DNA of 64,000 nucleotides from contig CAVTBM010000011.1 of assembly GCA_963732905.1 (NCBI GenBank), positions 62,001 through 126,000 of the forward strand. The letters run 5' to 3'. Under the pieces are notes generated by a model, which saw only the letters and a list, made by a program, of their open reading frames with translations, had not been told where the DNA came from and made no database searches. How positions within the stretch are numbered: the stretch's first letter is position 1; each line of letters opens with the position of its first letter. Made by a program: the position numbers and the translations under genes. Shown piece after piece: positions 18,590 to 26,588 of the stretch. The stretch is from DASQZK01 sp963732905. GTDB lineage: Bacteria; Bacteroidota; Bacteroidia; Bacteroidales; GCA-2748055.

Positions 18590-18766
18590 ATGGAGAAAAA
18601 TAGAGTTTATAATTATTATGTCAACATGGTTCATTTTATCAGGAAAGAAGACGAACCACCGAAATCAGGAGATCCGATTCTCAGTAGAAATGTGGAGATG
18701 ATCGTCGTTCTGATCCATGCGGTCAGGAAGGATGTGAATATATACCGCAGCGATGTGTATAAATGA
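18590..18766 (+). CDS. Candidate 58-residue protein
   Basis: An ATG at 18590, 10 bases after the preceding stop, opens a 58-codon frame ending at TGA 18764-18766. The protein (MEKNRVYNYYVNMVHFIRKED... ending in IYRSDVYK) contains a possible amphipathic helix ILSRNVEMIVVLIHAVRK. Position directly behind two co-directional genes supports it, but the short length and lack of a recognised family keep it uncertain. Confidence 0.35.
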   Translation: MEKNRVYNYYVNMVHFIRKEDEPPKSGDPILSRNVEMIVVLIHAVRKDVNIYRSDVYK

Positions 18767-18863
18767 AGGCAGGTGCCAGAGGGGTGATTTGAAACATTGC
18801 GGATCCTGGCTGAGAAATGTGGAAGGAATTCATCATGCGAAGATGATAGTGAATGGAAGCCGG

Positions 18864-20045
18864 TCAGGACAGAAATTCAGCCGGGAGATCTTTTAACCTA
18901 CGTATATCTGCTATTTTTTCCTTCACCGCAAATCCCTTTGCACAGTTTACCAGGCATTCGTCGCAATTTTCACAGGCTGAATCGCTGATAGCCGATTCCA
19001 GGACCACTCTGCGGGCGTTCCCGGCTTCACCGTACCCGTAAGCATACATATATGCCCTCATGAGGTCAGGGACCGGAAGGCTCTCCGGACATTGTCCGTG
19101 ACATCCGGCGCAGCCCAGACAATACATCCCGGTCTCCAGGGAAGCCAGTTTAATATCTTCCTGCTCCTGTTCATCCATAGTGATATCGTACATCACCGGG
19201 ATGAGCGACTCGAAATCGCTGATGGTCCGTATGGTGAGGATTGCGGTGTTGACATTCGGATCCTGGAGGACCCATTTCAGGGCAGCCCGTTTGTTCACCT
19301 GTTTTGTCTGTTCCTTATCAAGATACCCGCCGGCTGCGATCTTCATGGCCACGACCGACAATCCGGCAGCAGTGGCTTTGGCAACGGATGGCCTGATCAG
19401 CCGGTCCTGGAAAAAATTGTAACCTACCAGCACCGAATCGTAGAAGCCGCTGTCAATAGCCGTTTCGATCATCTCCACCTGGTTGCTGTGAGCCGACAGA
19501 CCAACAAACCCGGCTTTTCCCTGTTCTTTGGCTTTGCGAAGACCCTTGAGCATGTGTTCATTCATAGCCGCCTGCCGTGTCCCTGGTTTATGCAAGTATA
19601 AAATATCAACATAATTTACACCAAGCCGACCCATGGTAATTTCGAGCTGGTCCATAAAAGCCTTTGTAGTGGCTTCCTTTTCATATTGTCCGGTTTGTGG
19701 ATTGACCGGGAGAAGCACTTTCGTAGACACGATAAATTTATCGCGGCCGAATTCTTTCAGCATTTTGCCGATCATCCGGTCGTTCTGCCCGTTCTGGTAA
19801 TCCCATGCCGAGTCGAAATGCCGGATCCCCGATTCAAAAAGTTTGCGCACCAGTCCTTCGTTAGCCGCCGGGACGATGCCGCTGCTGACGACCGGTACTT
19901 CGAGTCCCGTCTTTCCCATGATCCTGGTTATGGGTTTTTTCTCCGCAGATGATTTTGATCTGGATTCTGCTTCCACTTTTAGTGGCAGAAAACTACCGGT
20001 GAGAGCAGCTGCTGATACTTTAAGAAAATCACGTTTATTCATCAA
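18864..20045 (-). CDS. Exported aldo/keto reductase with C-terminal 4Fe-4S domain
   Basis: The 393-residue protein has a Tat-like leader (MNKRDFLKVSAAALTG, KR in place of RR), a TIM-barrel aldo/keto reductase domain and a ferredoxin-like tail. Reductase features are the catalytic Asp and Tyr in FDSAWDYQNG, Lys in IVSTKV and His in ILYLHKPG. The tail has CLGCAGCHGQCP near 305-316 and CENCDECLVNCAKG near 353-366, enough cysteines for two clusters. Such fusions are predicted oxidoreductases of unknown substrate, and a Tat-type leader suggests folding with cofactor before export. It is monocistronic. Confidence 0.87.
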   Translation of the reverse strand: MMNKRDFLKVSAAALTGSFLPLKVEAESRSKSSAEKKPITRIMGKTGLEVPVVSSGIVPAANEGLVRKLFESGIRHFDSAWDYQNGQNDRMIGKMLKEFGRDKFIVSTKVLLPVNPQTGQYEKEATTKAFMDQLEITMGRLGVNYVDILYLHKPGTRQAAMNEHMLKGLRKAKEQGKAGFVGLSAHSNQVEMIETAIDSGFYDSVLVGYNFFQDRLIRPSVAKATAAGLSVVAMKIAAGGYLDKEQTKQVNKRAALKWVLQDPNVNTAILTIRTISDFESLIPVMYDITMDEQEQEDIKLASLETGMYCLGCAGCHGQCPESLPVPDLMRAYMYAYGYGEAGNARRVVLESAISDSACENCDECLVNCAKGFAVKEKIADIRRLKDLPAEFLS

Positions 20046-20452
20046 GGGTCGGATTTGTTTGACGGCTAAATATAATAAATTATGTGATAATACGATAGCC
20101 TTCTCTATTTCGTCTTATCCGCCCGGCAGAGATGATCATCGCAGTCTTATTCTTCACTTTGCAACGACCCTGTAACCTATTCCCTTCTTCACCGACCATG
20201 GGCAAAACCATACTGTTTATCATCCATGTGCTCTAATCCATTTTCCTCATAGACGTGAAGCATCACGTTACCTGCGTTTCGGTTTTCAAAGGATATACCG
20301 GTCTCGTTTTTCCGAAGAGACGTGAAGCATCACGTCGTCTACGTTCGGTTTTCAACGGGTATATTGGCCTTCTTTTTCCTATCTTCCAACCTCATAACCT
20401 CATAACCTCATCACTTCATCACTCCCCCTCAACTTTTCCCCCAATATTTTCA
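20046..20452. repeat. Hairpin and direct-repeat cluster upstream of tRNA-Gln
   Basis: A hairpin at 20195-20210 (ATGG, loop GCAAAA, CCAT) is followed by two diverged copies of a 67-base unit starting at 20251 and 20318. Each unit opens with a hairpin (ACGTGA, loop AGCA, TCACGT), then GGTTTTCAA, a TATACC/TATATT segment and a T-rich TTTTTCC end. The GCAAAA loop and the TTTTTCC end also occur in the tandem array at 33.9-35.3 kb. A short CATAACCT/CATCACTTCATCACT repeat follows. No protein frame is supported here. Confidence 0.6.
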
Positions 20453-20481
20453 TTGCTTTCAGAATATTTTTTATAGTTTTG
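20453..20481 (+). promoter_or_regulatory. Promoter of the tRNA-Gln gene
   Basis: TTG at 20453-20455 and TAGTTTTG at 20474-20481 are 18 bases apart, close to the Bacteroidota consensus (TTTG, about 19 bases, TAnnTTTG). The tRNA starts 12 bases after the -7 element. Confidence 0.65.
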
Positions 20482-20492
20482 CATCCCGTAAT

Positions 20493-20565
20493 TGTCCCGT
20501 GGTGTAATTGGCAACACGTCTGACTCTGGATCAGAAGAGTCCAGGTTCGAGCCCTGGCGGGACAA
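20493..20565 (+). tRNA. tRNA-Gln (anticodon CTG)
   Basis: A complete cloverleaf is readable: acceptor stem TGTCCCG/CGGGACA, anticodon stem TCTGA/TCAGA around loop CTCTGGA (anticodon CTG, reading CAG), and a T arm CCAGG-TTCGAGC-CCTGG. No CCA end is encoded. The T of the first pair (U1-A72) is typical of glutamine tRNAs. The matching synthetase gene, glnS, lies 8.4 kb downstream on the other strand. Confidence 0.95.
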
Positions 20566-20577
20566 CATATAAATTTT

Positions 20578-20613
20578 AAAACCCCTTCTATATCCTGTAT
20601 TTAGAAGGGGTTT
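20578..20613 (+). terminator. Terminator of tRNA-Gln
   Basis: AAACCCCTTCTA and TAGAAGGGGTTT form a 12-base stem just after the tRNA, ending in a short T run. It closes the single-gene tRNA transcript. Confidence 0.75.
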
Positions 20614-20837
20614 GTCAATATGGATGGTGAGGCGAAGGCTTTTGTATCCAGCTGCGTTGCCGGGCACTGCTAAAACTGTACCCCCGAAGAATAGCGGGTC
20701 TGTCCGCAACGCAAGGTTTACCGCTCATCTTTTAGGAGATTCCAATTCCCGGGTTCTTCGTTTTCCTTTCCGGTCACCTTTCTCCTCCCGTACTGTTCCA
20801 TGCCCGGCACCGGGGGACGGACTCGTGGCCGTTTGCA

Positions 20838-21569
20838 CTATTTCGTGATGACCAGGTAAAGAATGACCATGGATGAGATCAGCAGAATGAAGGTCAGGTA
20901 ACTGCAGATGACCGTCATCCATGACCGGATGAGGCCGGGAAGGATTTTCTCCCGGGTAAATGCGATCAGGGTAACGGGATAATAGACGAACAGGATAAGC
21001 ACGCGCATCATATAAAATCTGGTTTCGATAAGGCTGAGCAGAACGATCAGCACGGAGAGGAAAAAACCCGTCCCCGTCACGTAGACCGAAAATATCGCTG
21101 ACTCCGCATAATTGATCCTGCTTTTCCTGTGAAATATCCAAACATAGAAGGCGAAAATGGGGGTCATGAGAAAATCCATGATATTCATGTTCCTCCTGAC
21201 AAGGGTCTGAACAGGCTGAACCCTGCTGACGGTATTTCCTCCGGGAGTCAGTCCGCTGTTCAGATATCTGAATATGTCGTCACCCAGATAATTGAGGACG
21301 AGAAGGTAGAGGGTCATGAAAAGGAAGAAATATTGGAACGGAGGCAGGTATGTTTTCCGTTTCCCACCCACATACGATCTGATCAGCTCGCCGGGACGGA
21401 ACAGCATACCCGAGAGGGTCCGGTACAGTGAACCGTCAAACAAAAAGGCGGTCTGGATGAAATCGGACAGGATCTCCCCGAGTGTGAGCCTTGAGTCGGC
21501 TCTTTTCTGCCCGCAATGACTACAATAATCGCCGCTGAATTCATTGCCGCAGTTCAAACATTTTGCCAT
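20838..21569 (-). CDS. DUF3667 domain membrane protein with N-terminal zinc ribbon
   Basis: The 243-residue protein opens with a four-cysteine zinc ribbon (CLNCGNEFSGDYCSHCGQK), then RLTLGEILSDFIQTAFLFDGSLYRTLSGMLFRPGELIRSYVGGKRKTY in pieces typical of DUF3667, followed by four to five membrane helices. Function of the family is unknown; it is frequent in Bacteroidota. The stop lies inside a short gap facing the tRNA terminator, and the SnoaL-like gene upstream is 28 bases away on the same strand, so they could be co-transcribed. Confidence 0.88.
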   Translation of the reverse strand: MAKCLNCGNEFSGDYCSHCGQKRADSRLTLGEILSDFIQTAFLFDGSLYRTLSGMLFRPGELIRSYVGGKRKTYLPPFQYFFLFMTLYLLVLNYLGDDIFRYLNSGLTPGGNTVSRVQPVQTLVRRNMNIMDFLMTPIFAFYVWIFHRKSRINYAESAIFSVYVTGTGFFLSVLIVLLSLIETRFYMMRVLILFVYYPVTLIAFTREKILPGLIRSWMTVICSYLTFILLISSMVILYLVITK

Positions 21570-21597
21570 CCCGGATCATTTGTGTTTGTCTAATCAT

Positions 21598-21981
21598 TCA
21601 ATACATCTTATTCCCGTTTTCCCGGTGTTCCGGGATCTTCTGTACAGCATCCCAGTGCTCCACGATCTTCCCGTTATCATCGAACCTGAAGAAGTCGATG
21701 GTCACGTATTCCTCATTGCCCGGCCATACCTGGTGGGTATGCAGGGCTACCAGGTCGCCTTCGGCGACTGAGCGTACGAATTCGATGGATTTTCCGGGAT
21801 ATTCCCGGGCCATCCGTTCGAAATAAGCTATAAAAGCTTCCTTTCCGTTGGCAACGCCGGGGTTGTGCTGGATGTATTCATCTCCCACATATAACTCAAT
21901 GGCCTTCCCGGGGTTCCCTTCGTAGGCTGTTCTGTAATAAGCGATGGCGTTTTGTTTGTTCTGACTTAGGTTATGACTCAT
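21598..21981 (-). CDS. SnoaL-like (NTF2-fold) protein
   Basis: A 127-residue single-domain protein with the SnoaL-like pattern NKQNAIAYYRTAYEGNPGKAIELYVGDEYIQHNP, then EYVTIDFFRFDDNGKIVEHWDAVQ in shorter pieces; the IVEHWDAVQ end is characteristic of this cone-shaped fold. Family members include ester cyclases and many proteins of unknown role. No signal peptide. It sits directly upstream of the DUF3667 gene. Confidence 0.88.
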   Translation of the reverse strand: MSHNLSQNKQNAIAYYRTAYEGNPGKAIELYVGDEYIQHNPGVANGKEAFIAYFERMAREYPGKSIEFVRSVAEGDLVALHTHQVWPGNEEYVTIDFFRFDDNGKIVEHWDAVQKIPEHRENGNKMY

Positions 21982-22187
21982 GATTCAAAGTATTACAAGT
22001 TTGTCGGTCTCATTGAAATGCATCCCTTCCTGAACCGGAAACTTTCGCTCTTGAGCCGGAATCCCTTTCATATGAACAGATGTTTCACTTCAGTTTTAAT
22101 ACAGACATTTACGGAAGAGGAAAGTTCGGTCGTTGTTCAACTGAAGATACACACATATAATTTCCAGTCAGGGACAGTGAAGGTCCT

Positions 22188-22631
22188 TTAGTGTCGGATA
22201 GCCATGATGGAAATATAGACCGCGAGGACAGCCTGTAAAACAAAAGCAATGACCCTGATCCAGTTGGTTGAGTTCAGAATTTCTATTTTCTGTTCATCAT
22301 AACCCGTTTTTGCCATTTCGTCCTGGACTTTCCGTTGCCAGGTAACCGTGGAGATCAGGGCTGCGAGGTTAAGTCCGAAGGAAGCGAGAGCCTCATTTAC
22401 CGACATGAAGGCAGGTCGAAAAAACAACAGGATAAGGGAGATCAGCAACATCAGCTGACCGGGGAGTACGGATGGAATTAAAGCAGACCTGTTGTTGGCC
22501 TGCATATAATGGTCAAAACCCTCTTTTGGGGCAAAACGGTAGATGCCATAATGCTGAAACTGGAGAGTGACCATATTCCCGGACAGGTAACAGGCCAGGA
22601 AAAGATAAATTCCAAAAACAAGTAGGTGCAT
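22188..22631 (-). CDS. Four-helix membrane protein of unknown function
   Basis: Starting at the ATG at 22631 (MHLLVFGIYLFLACYLSG) the 147-residue product has about four hydrophobic helices with a soluble loop near residues 30-55. The upstream in-frame ATG at 22721 lies inside the NmrA-family gene and is disfavoured. The start is 11 bases after the NmrA stop, so the pair is probably one operon. I do not recognise the family; DoxX-like or DUF1772-like anthrone oxygenase relatives are possible. Confidence 0.6.
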   Translation of the reverse strand: MHLLVFGIYLFLACYLSGNMVTLQFQHYGIYRFAPKEGFDHYMQANNRSALIPSVLPGQLMLLISLILLFFRPAFMSVNEALASFGLNLAALISTVTWQRKVQDEMAKTGYDEQKIEILNSTNWIRVIAFVLQAVLAVYISIMAIRH

Positions 22632-22641
22632 GGCAATAATA

Positions 22642-23508
22642 TTAATGTATTTCGCTGAAATTGATAGTAATCCATTCTTTAAGGCCCATAAGTCCCGGAT
22701 TCTCACGTCTGAATGTCTCAAGGTTATTCATGAACAGTGCGTCATTTTCATTCAGCCACCTGAACATTTTATACAGGTTCTTTCCCAGGAATAATCTGGC
22801 TAAAATAGGAGGAAGCTTTTGATATCTCACCTCTTTATTCAAAACTTCCGAGAAGGCAGCTACAACCTGGTCCATATCCAATTCCTCGGTACCGATGGTG
22901 ATGGTTTTTCCGAGATATTCCATCCTGTTCGTAAAAATCTTTGCACTCATTTCTCCTATGTCGGTTGCACCAATAAATTGCTGCACCGTATTCCGTTTTA
23001 CCGGAGTAGTAAGCTTTCCCTTGAGTATCCCGTTTTTGACTTGTGGTACCAAAAAGTTTTCAAACAGCGAACTGGGCCTGATAATGGTGTATGGCAAGCC
23101 GGACTGCCTGATGTGGTTTTCAATGAAAAATTTACTTTCAAACTGTGGAATACCTGTTGCCCTATCGGCTCCGGCTACAGAAGAGTACAGAAAATGCTTT
23201 ATGCCATATGACTTTGCCATGTCGGCAAGATCTGTGCTCTGCCTGATTTCTTTAGCGGTGCCATTCATAAAGGTCTGGACGCTGAAAACCCCTTCCACAT
23301 CCTTCAGATAATCCCGGTAGGTCTCCGGGTTATCCAGATCGCCCTTCACGATTTGAGCATAACTGCCATTCAAAAATTTCAACTTTTGGGAGGAAGGATC
23401 CCTTGTGAGTGCTTTTACTGTGAACCCCTTGTGAAGCAAGCTCCTTGCGACAGCTCCTCCCTGGTTGCCGGATGCTCCAGTGACGAAGATGGTATTTTTA
23501 GTTTTCAT
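22642..23508 (-). CDS. NmrA/HSCARG-family NAD(P)-binding protein
   Basis: A 288-residue Rossmann protein of the atypical SDR type: N-terminal IFVTGASGNQGGAVARSLL (glycine motif GASGNQG), VKALTRDP, KGDLDNPETYRDYLKDVEGVFSV, HFLYSSVAGADR and PYTIIRPSSLFENFL are all NmrA-family hallmarks. Members bind NAD(P) and act as redox sensors or reductases of unknown substrate. Length is normal. It is followed by a small membrane protein 10 bases downstream. Confidence 0.9.
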   Translation of the reverse strand: MKTKNTIFVTGASGNQGGAVARSLLHKGFTVKALTRDPSSQKLKFLNGSYAQIVKGDLDNPETYRDYLKDVEGVFSVQTFMNGTAKEIRQSTDLADMAKSYGIKHFLYSSVAGADRATGIPQFESKFFIENHIRQSGLPYTIIRPSSLFENFLVPQVKNGILKGKLTTPVKRNTVQQFIGATDIGEMSAKIFTNRMEYLGKTITIGTEELDMDQVVAAFSEVLNKEVRYQKLPPILARLFLGKNLYKMFRWLNENDALFMNNLETFRRENPGLMGLKEWITINFSEIH

Positions 23509-23963
23509 CCTGCCCGGGAATTTGATTTCTAATCATACCGGTCAAAACGGCTCATGACCGAAAAAACGAATTCCGGGTGCCCCCGGAGAGAAGATGGATA
23601 AATACGTGTGACAGATTTATTACATCAATCCTTATGATGATCTGTCTGTAATAATCTGTTTTTTAAGAAAAAGTTCAATCCCGGGAGGGATATTTTTATT
23701 CAAATCTGCACAAATCTTCCCCGGTCCTCCGGCAATCGCGGTAAACTTAAAAAATAGGGTTGTCAGCTGCAACCACGCCGATAAGGGCGAGCAGGATCCG
23801 AAAGGCATGAAGTTTAGCCATTTCAATGTAGGCATCTCAAAATTAACGGCATATAAACGACTTAGCGACCCGGCGTTTACCCATCATGAGTGTCATTGAA
23901 ACACATACAGCCTGACAGATGTTTTAATCTAGAGTTGTTCAATCTCTCAAAAAGTAAAAAATA
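23509..23963. other. Gap with a hairpin and a possible short broken frame
   Basis: An inverted repeat (ACAGATTTATTACA at 23611-23624, TGTAATAATCTGT at 23647-23659) is followed by five Ts and could be a terminator on the + strand, but no upstream + strand gene needs one. On the minus strand a short frame at 23821 reads like a signal helix (MAKLHAFRILLALIGVVAAD) and stops in a T6 run; the neighbouring frame continues for about 40 codons. This may be a decayed small gene. Confidence 0.35.
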
Positions 23964-24869
23964 ATGATTTACTGTATTAACCCTTTGCAGAATCCTGAAT
24001 TTGAATTCCGGCGGTTGTTGAGGGAACAACATGAGGTAGTTGTATCCCTTCTGAAAAATGACTCGCTTTCACTGGATGAGCATGTTCACGATTTCAGGAC
24101 CAATCTCAAAAAGGTGCGTGCCTTGCTGAAACTGATGCGTTTTAACCTTGGAGAGGAAGTGTATACAACTGAAAACGCCTTTTATCGTGATCTTCAATTA
24201 GAACTGGCACCGATGCGTGACAGCCTGATTCGTAGGACTGCCCTGGAAAGCCTGCGGATACAGGCAAGAGATATTATCCATCCGCGACTATTCGATAAAT
24301 TCTATGCCGATCTGGATTCGGAATATGAACAAATCAGGGCCGGACTCCGCACCGGGAATTTGCTGAAGGGGATGATTCCGCGCATGGAAAAACATACGGA
24401 GCAAATTGCATACCTGGTTTTTCATGACAGCAGCGCTGGTATGGTGGTAAAAGGGCTGAAAAAAATTTACCGTAAGGGCAAAAAGGCCATGGAAGAAGCC
24501 AGAGCTGACCCCACCGCCATAAAGATGCATGAATGGCGGAAAAAGACGAAGTACATGTGGCACATGGCCGAACTGCTGGCTGAGGTCTGGGAACCGGTCA
24601 TGAGCGGTCTGTGTCAGTCGCTTCATCAGTTGTCTGATTTCCTGGGCAGTGAACATGACCTGAGCGTCCTGCTCGAAAGTCTTGATCAACATAAGTACAC
24701 CGATGACAACACTTTAGCACTCGTGAAGGAAATAGCGGAGAGCCATAAGAAAAGCCTGAGGAATGCATCATGGATTCCTGGAAATAAGGTCTTTTATGAA
24801 TCCCCCGGCAGGTTTGCCGGAAGAATACTGTCTTACTGGAGGATCACTCTCGGAGAGGAAGTATCCTGA
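23964..24869 (+). CDS. CHAD domain protein
   Basis: A 301-residue helical protein with the conserved histidine-containing helices of CHAD domains: VHDFRTNLKKVRALLKLMR near residue 33, then KMHEWRKKTKYMWHMAELL and SDFLGSEHDLSVLLESL. CHAD domains bind inorganic polyphosphate and often accompany CYTH triphosphatases or polyphosphate granules; no CYTH partner is in this window. Positively charged Arg/Lys residues follow the family pattern. Transcribed alone and convergent with the glycosyltransferase gene. Confidence 0.9.
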   Translation: MIYCINPLQNPEFEFRRLLREQHEVVVSLLKNDSLSLDEHVHDFRTNLKKVRALLKLMRFNLGEEVYTTENAFYRDLQLELAPMRDSLIRRTALESLRIQARDIIHPRLFDKFYADLDSEYEQIRAGLRTGNLLKGMIPRMEKHTEQIAYLVFHDSSAGMVVKGLKKIYRKGKKAMEEARADPTAIKMHEWRKKTKYMWHMAELLAEVWEPVMSGLCQSLHQLSDFLGSEHDLSVLLESLDQHKYTDDNTLALVKEIAESHKKSLRNASWIPGNKVFYESPGRFAGRILSYWRITLGEEVS

Positions 24870-24881
24870 AATGAAAGCCCC

Positions 24882-25751
24882 TTAATGTAATGACAGGTTC
24901 ATCATTCGTTTGAAAACACTGCCCCAGAGCATCTTTCTGAGCAGTATAACCTGGGAAGGACTCAGGATTCTGGGTGTATGACCGAACAGACCCTGCATAT
25001 AGCCGACAAACATAAAGAAGGAACCTGAGATATAGGGCGGTCTGAACATATTCAGTAATGTCCGGAGGAAAAAATAAGAAAAACTGTAGCCAAGAAAGTA
25101 AGCCCCCAGTCCATGCCTGACCTTTCCTTTGTGAAAGGAGTATTTATTACCCACTCTCCTGTGGATTCTGTAAGTCAGGTCGGGAAAAGCGGCGGTTTTC
25201 CATCCCGATTCAATCGCTTTGATGTTGTCCGCACAATCCCAGCCAAGGCTTTTCGGGATATCTCCAATATCTGATAAGCATTTCCTGTTATAAATCTTGA
25301 ACTGACCCCTTGAATGCCATGGAGGGTTGTTCTCAATGTATGAATGACCATTTTTCACATAAAATGGCGTACCAGAACAGATTCCAATGTGATGCCCATT
25401 AAGCTTCTGACTCATCCGTTCAAAGAAATTTTCAGGGAAGGAGACATCCGCATCCAGTTTTACGATATAATCATAATCGGTATTAAGCTGGTCAATTTTC
25501 TGTTTACCAAAATTGAAAATCTCAACAATGCGACCTCCGAGCTCATAATTTTCAGTCTTTTTAAACTTGTAACATCGAATAAAGTCGTGTGAAGATACAT
25601 AAGACTGAATGATCTCCGGAGTTTTATCCTTGGAATTATCATCAATGATAATACATAATTCCGGCTTGATACTTTGCCCGCATAATGAAGCAAGAGCTTG
25701 TTCAATATAACTTTCTTCATCCTTTACCGGCATAACGACTGCATATTTCAT
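24882..25751 (-). CDS. Family 2 glycosyltransferase
   Basis: Starting at 25751 (MKYAVVMPVKDEESYIEQAL) the 289-residue protein is a GT-A fold enzyme: nucleotide-binding DDNSKDKTPEII, metal-binding DAD in YIVKLDADVSFP, and the acceptor region with GWDCADNIKAIESGWKTAAF. A hydrophobic stretch near the C-terminus may attach it to the membrane. The longer frame from 25787 adds a 12-residue non-domain leader. It probably transfers a sugar to a lipid or glycan at the inner membrane; substrate unknown. No other envelope glycan genes are adjacent. Confidence 0.9.
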   Translation of the reverse strand: MKYAVVMPVKDEESYIEQALASLCGQSIKPELCIIIDDNSKDKTPEIIQSYVSSHDFIRCYKFKKTENYELGGRIVEIFNFGKQKIDQLNTDYDYIVKLDADVSFPENFFERMSQKLNGHHIGICSGTPFYVKNGHSYIENNPPWHSRGQFKIYNRKCLSDIGDIPKSLGWDCADNIKAIESGWKTAAFPDLTYRIHRRVGNKYSFHKGKVRHGLGAYFLGYSFSYFFLRTLLNMFRPPYISGSFFMFVGYMQGLFGHTPRILSPSQVILLRKMLWGSVFKRMMNLSLH

Positions 25752-25787
25752 CTTATATTGATTAAAAGTGAATAAGTGCTCTGACAT

Positions 25788-26588
25788 TATATAATTTCAG
25801 TTACTGAAGCTACCATAAATAATACGCAGGGCATGTATTAAAAGAATCTAATAGCCCTTTAACAGGCTTTGCAGAGTGTCCCTCTGGTTTTAAATCACAC
25901 TCCTCAAGTATATCAGATACTATTGATGCGTTGTAAGTAAGTGGATTAGGAAAGGCGGACCACATCATTGCAGATACAATGAAAAAACCAGGATCAGCCA
26001 GGTATTAAAAGCTACTCCTGTTAATATTGATTTAGGTCATTATTAAATTAATTTAGTTAATAGTCTATTTATGAAAAAGTTAAGTCCTTCTACCAGTAAT
26101 GTAATGTAATCACAGGAGAAGCCTTGCATGAACAAGTTCAGAATATGGAATAAACCATCAGAGATTTCGAGACAGAATCCTTTGGTGAATTAAATTTCAT
26201 AAAATTTGTCTTAGATAATATTTTATTTTGACTAAACAGTATTATGAATTTATGAACCGTGTGATAATTTATGTCCAAATTTTTCATTCATTACATTGAA
26301 CTATATTTGTCTATTTTTTTTGATAAACGTATTCTGAGGGCGAATAAAAGGTACAGAAACGAATGCTGTTGCCGGGAGTTCTTTGAAGATAAGATCATTG
26401 TCATCATCTTGACCCTTAACCATTTTACGTACTTGGGCGAAAGGTAGAGAAAACGGATGGGCTTTTTTGTAACCATGAGGGATCAGCGTCCCGTCGCTCT
26501 GGTTTACAGTTCCGGTCTTCCTTTGCGATTGTTTTTTCCGATGATCCATTTATCTTTATTGCCAAAATAAAGAATAAAACAGGTTCGT
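25788..26588. other. 800-base AT-rich intergenic region
   Basis: Divergent promoter region between the glycosyltransferase and the SLC13 transporter. Two overlapping minus-strand frames (26291-26549) lack a recognised domain and are treated as chance. No tRNA, terminator or repeat from elsewhere in the window is seen. Composition is visibly richer in A and T than neighbouring genes, which may mean a lost gene or foreign DNA. Confidence 0.4.

Noticed and set aside
26291..26549. Minus-strand frames of 61 and 82 codons in the AT-rich gap
   Set aside because: Overlapping frames of the same DNA, no recognised domain and no conserved neighbour. Could be a relic, but not supported.
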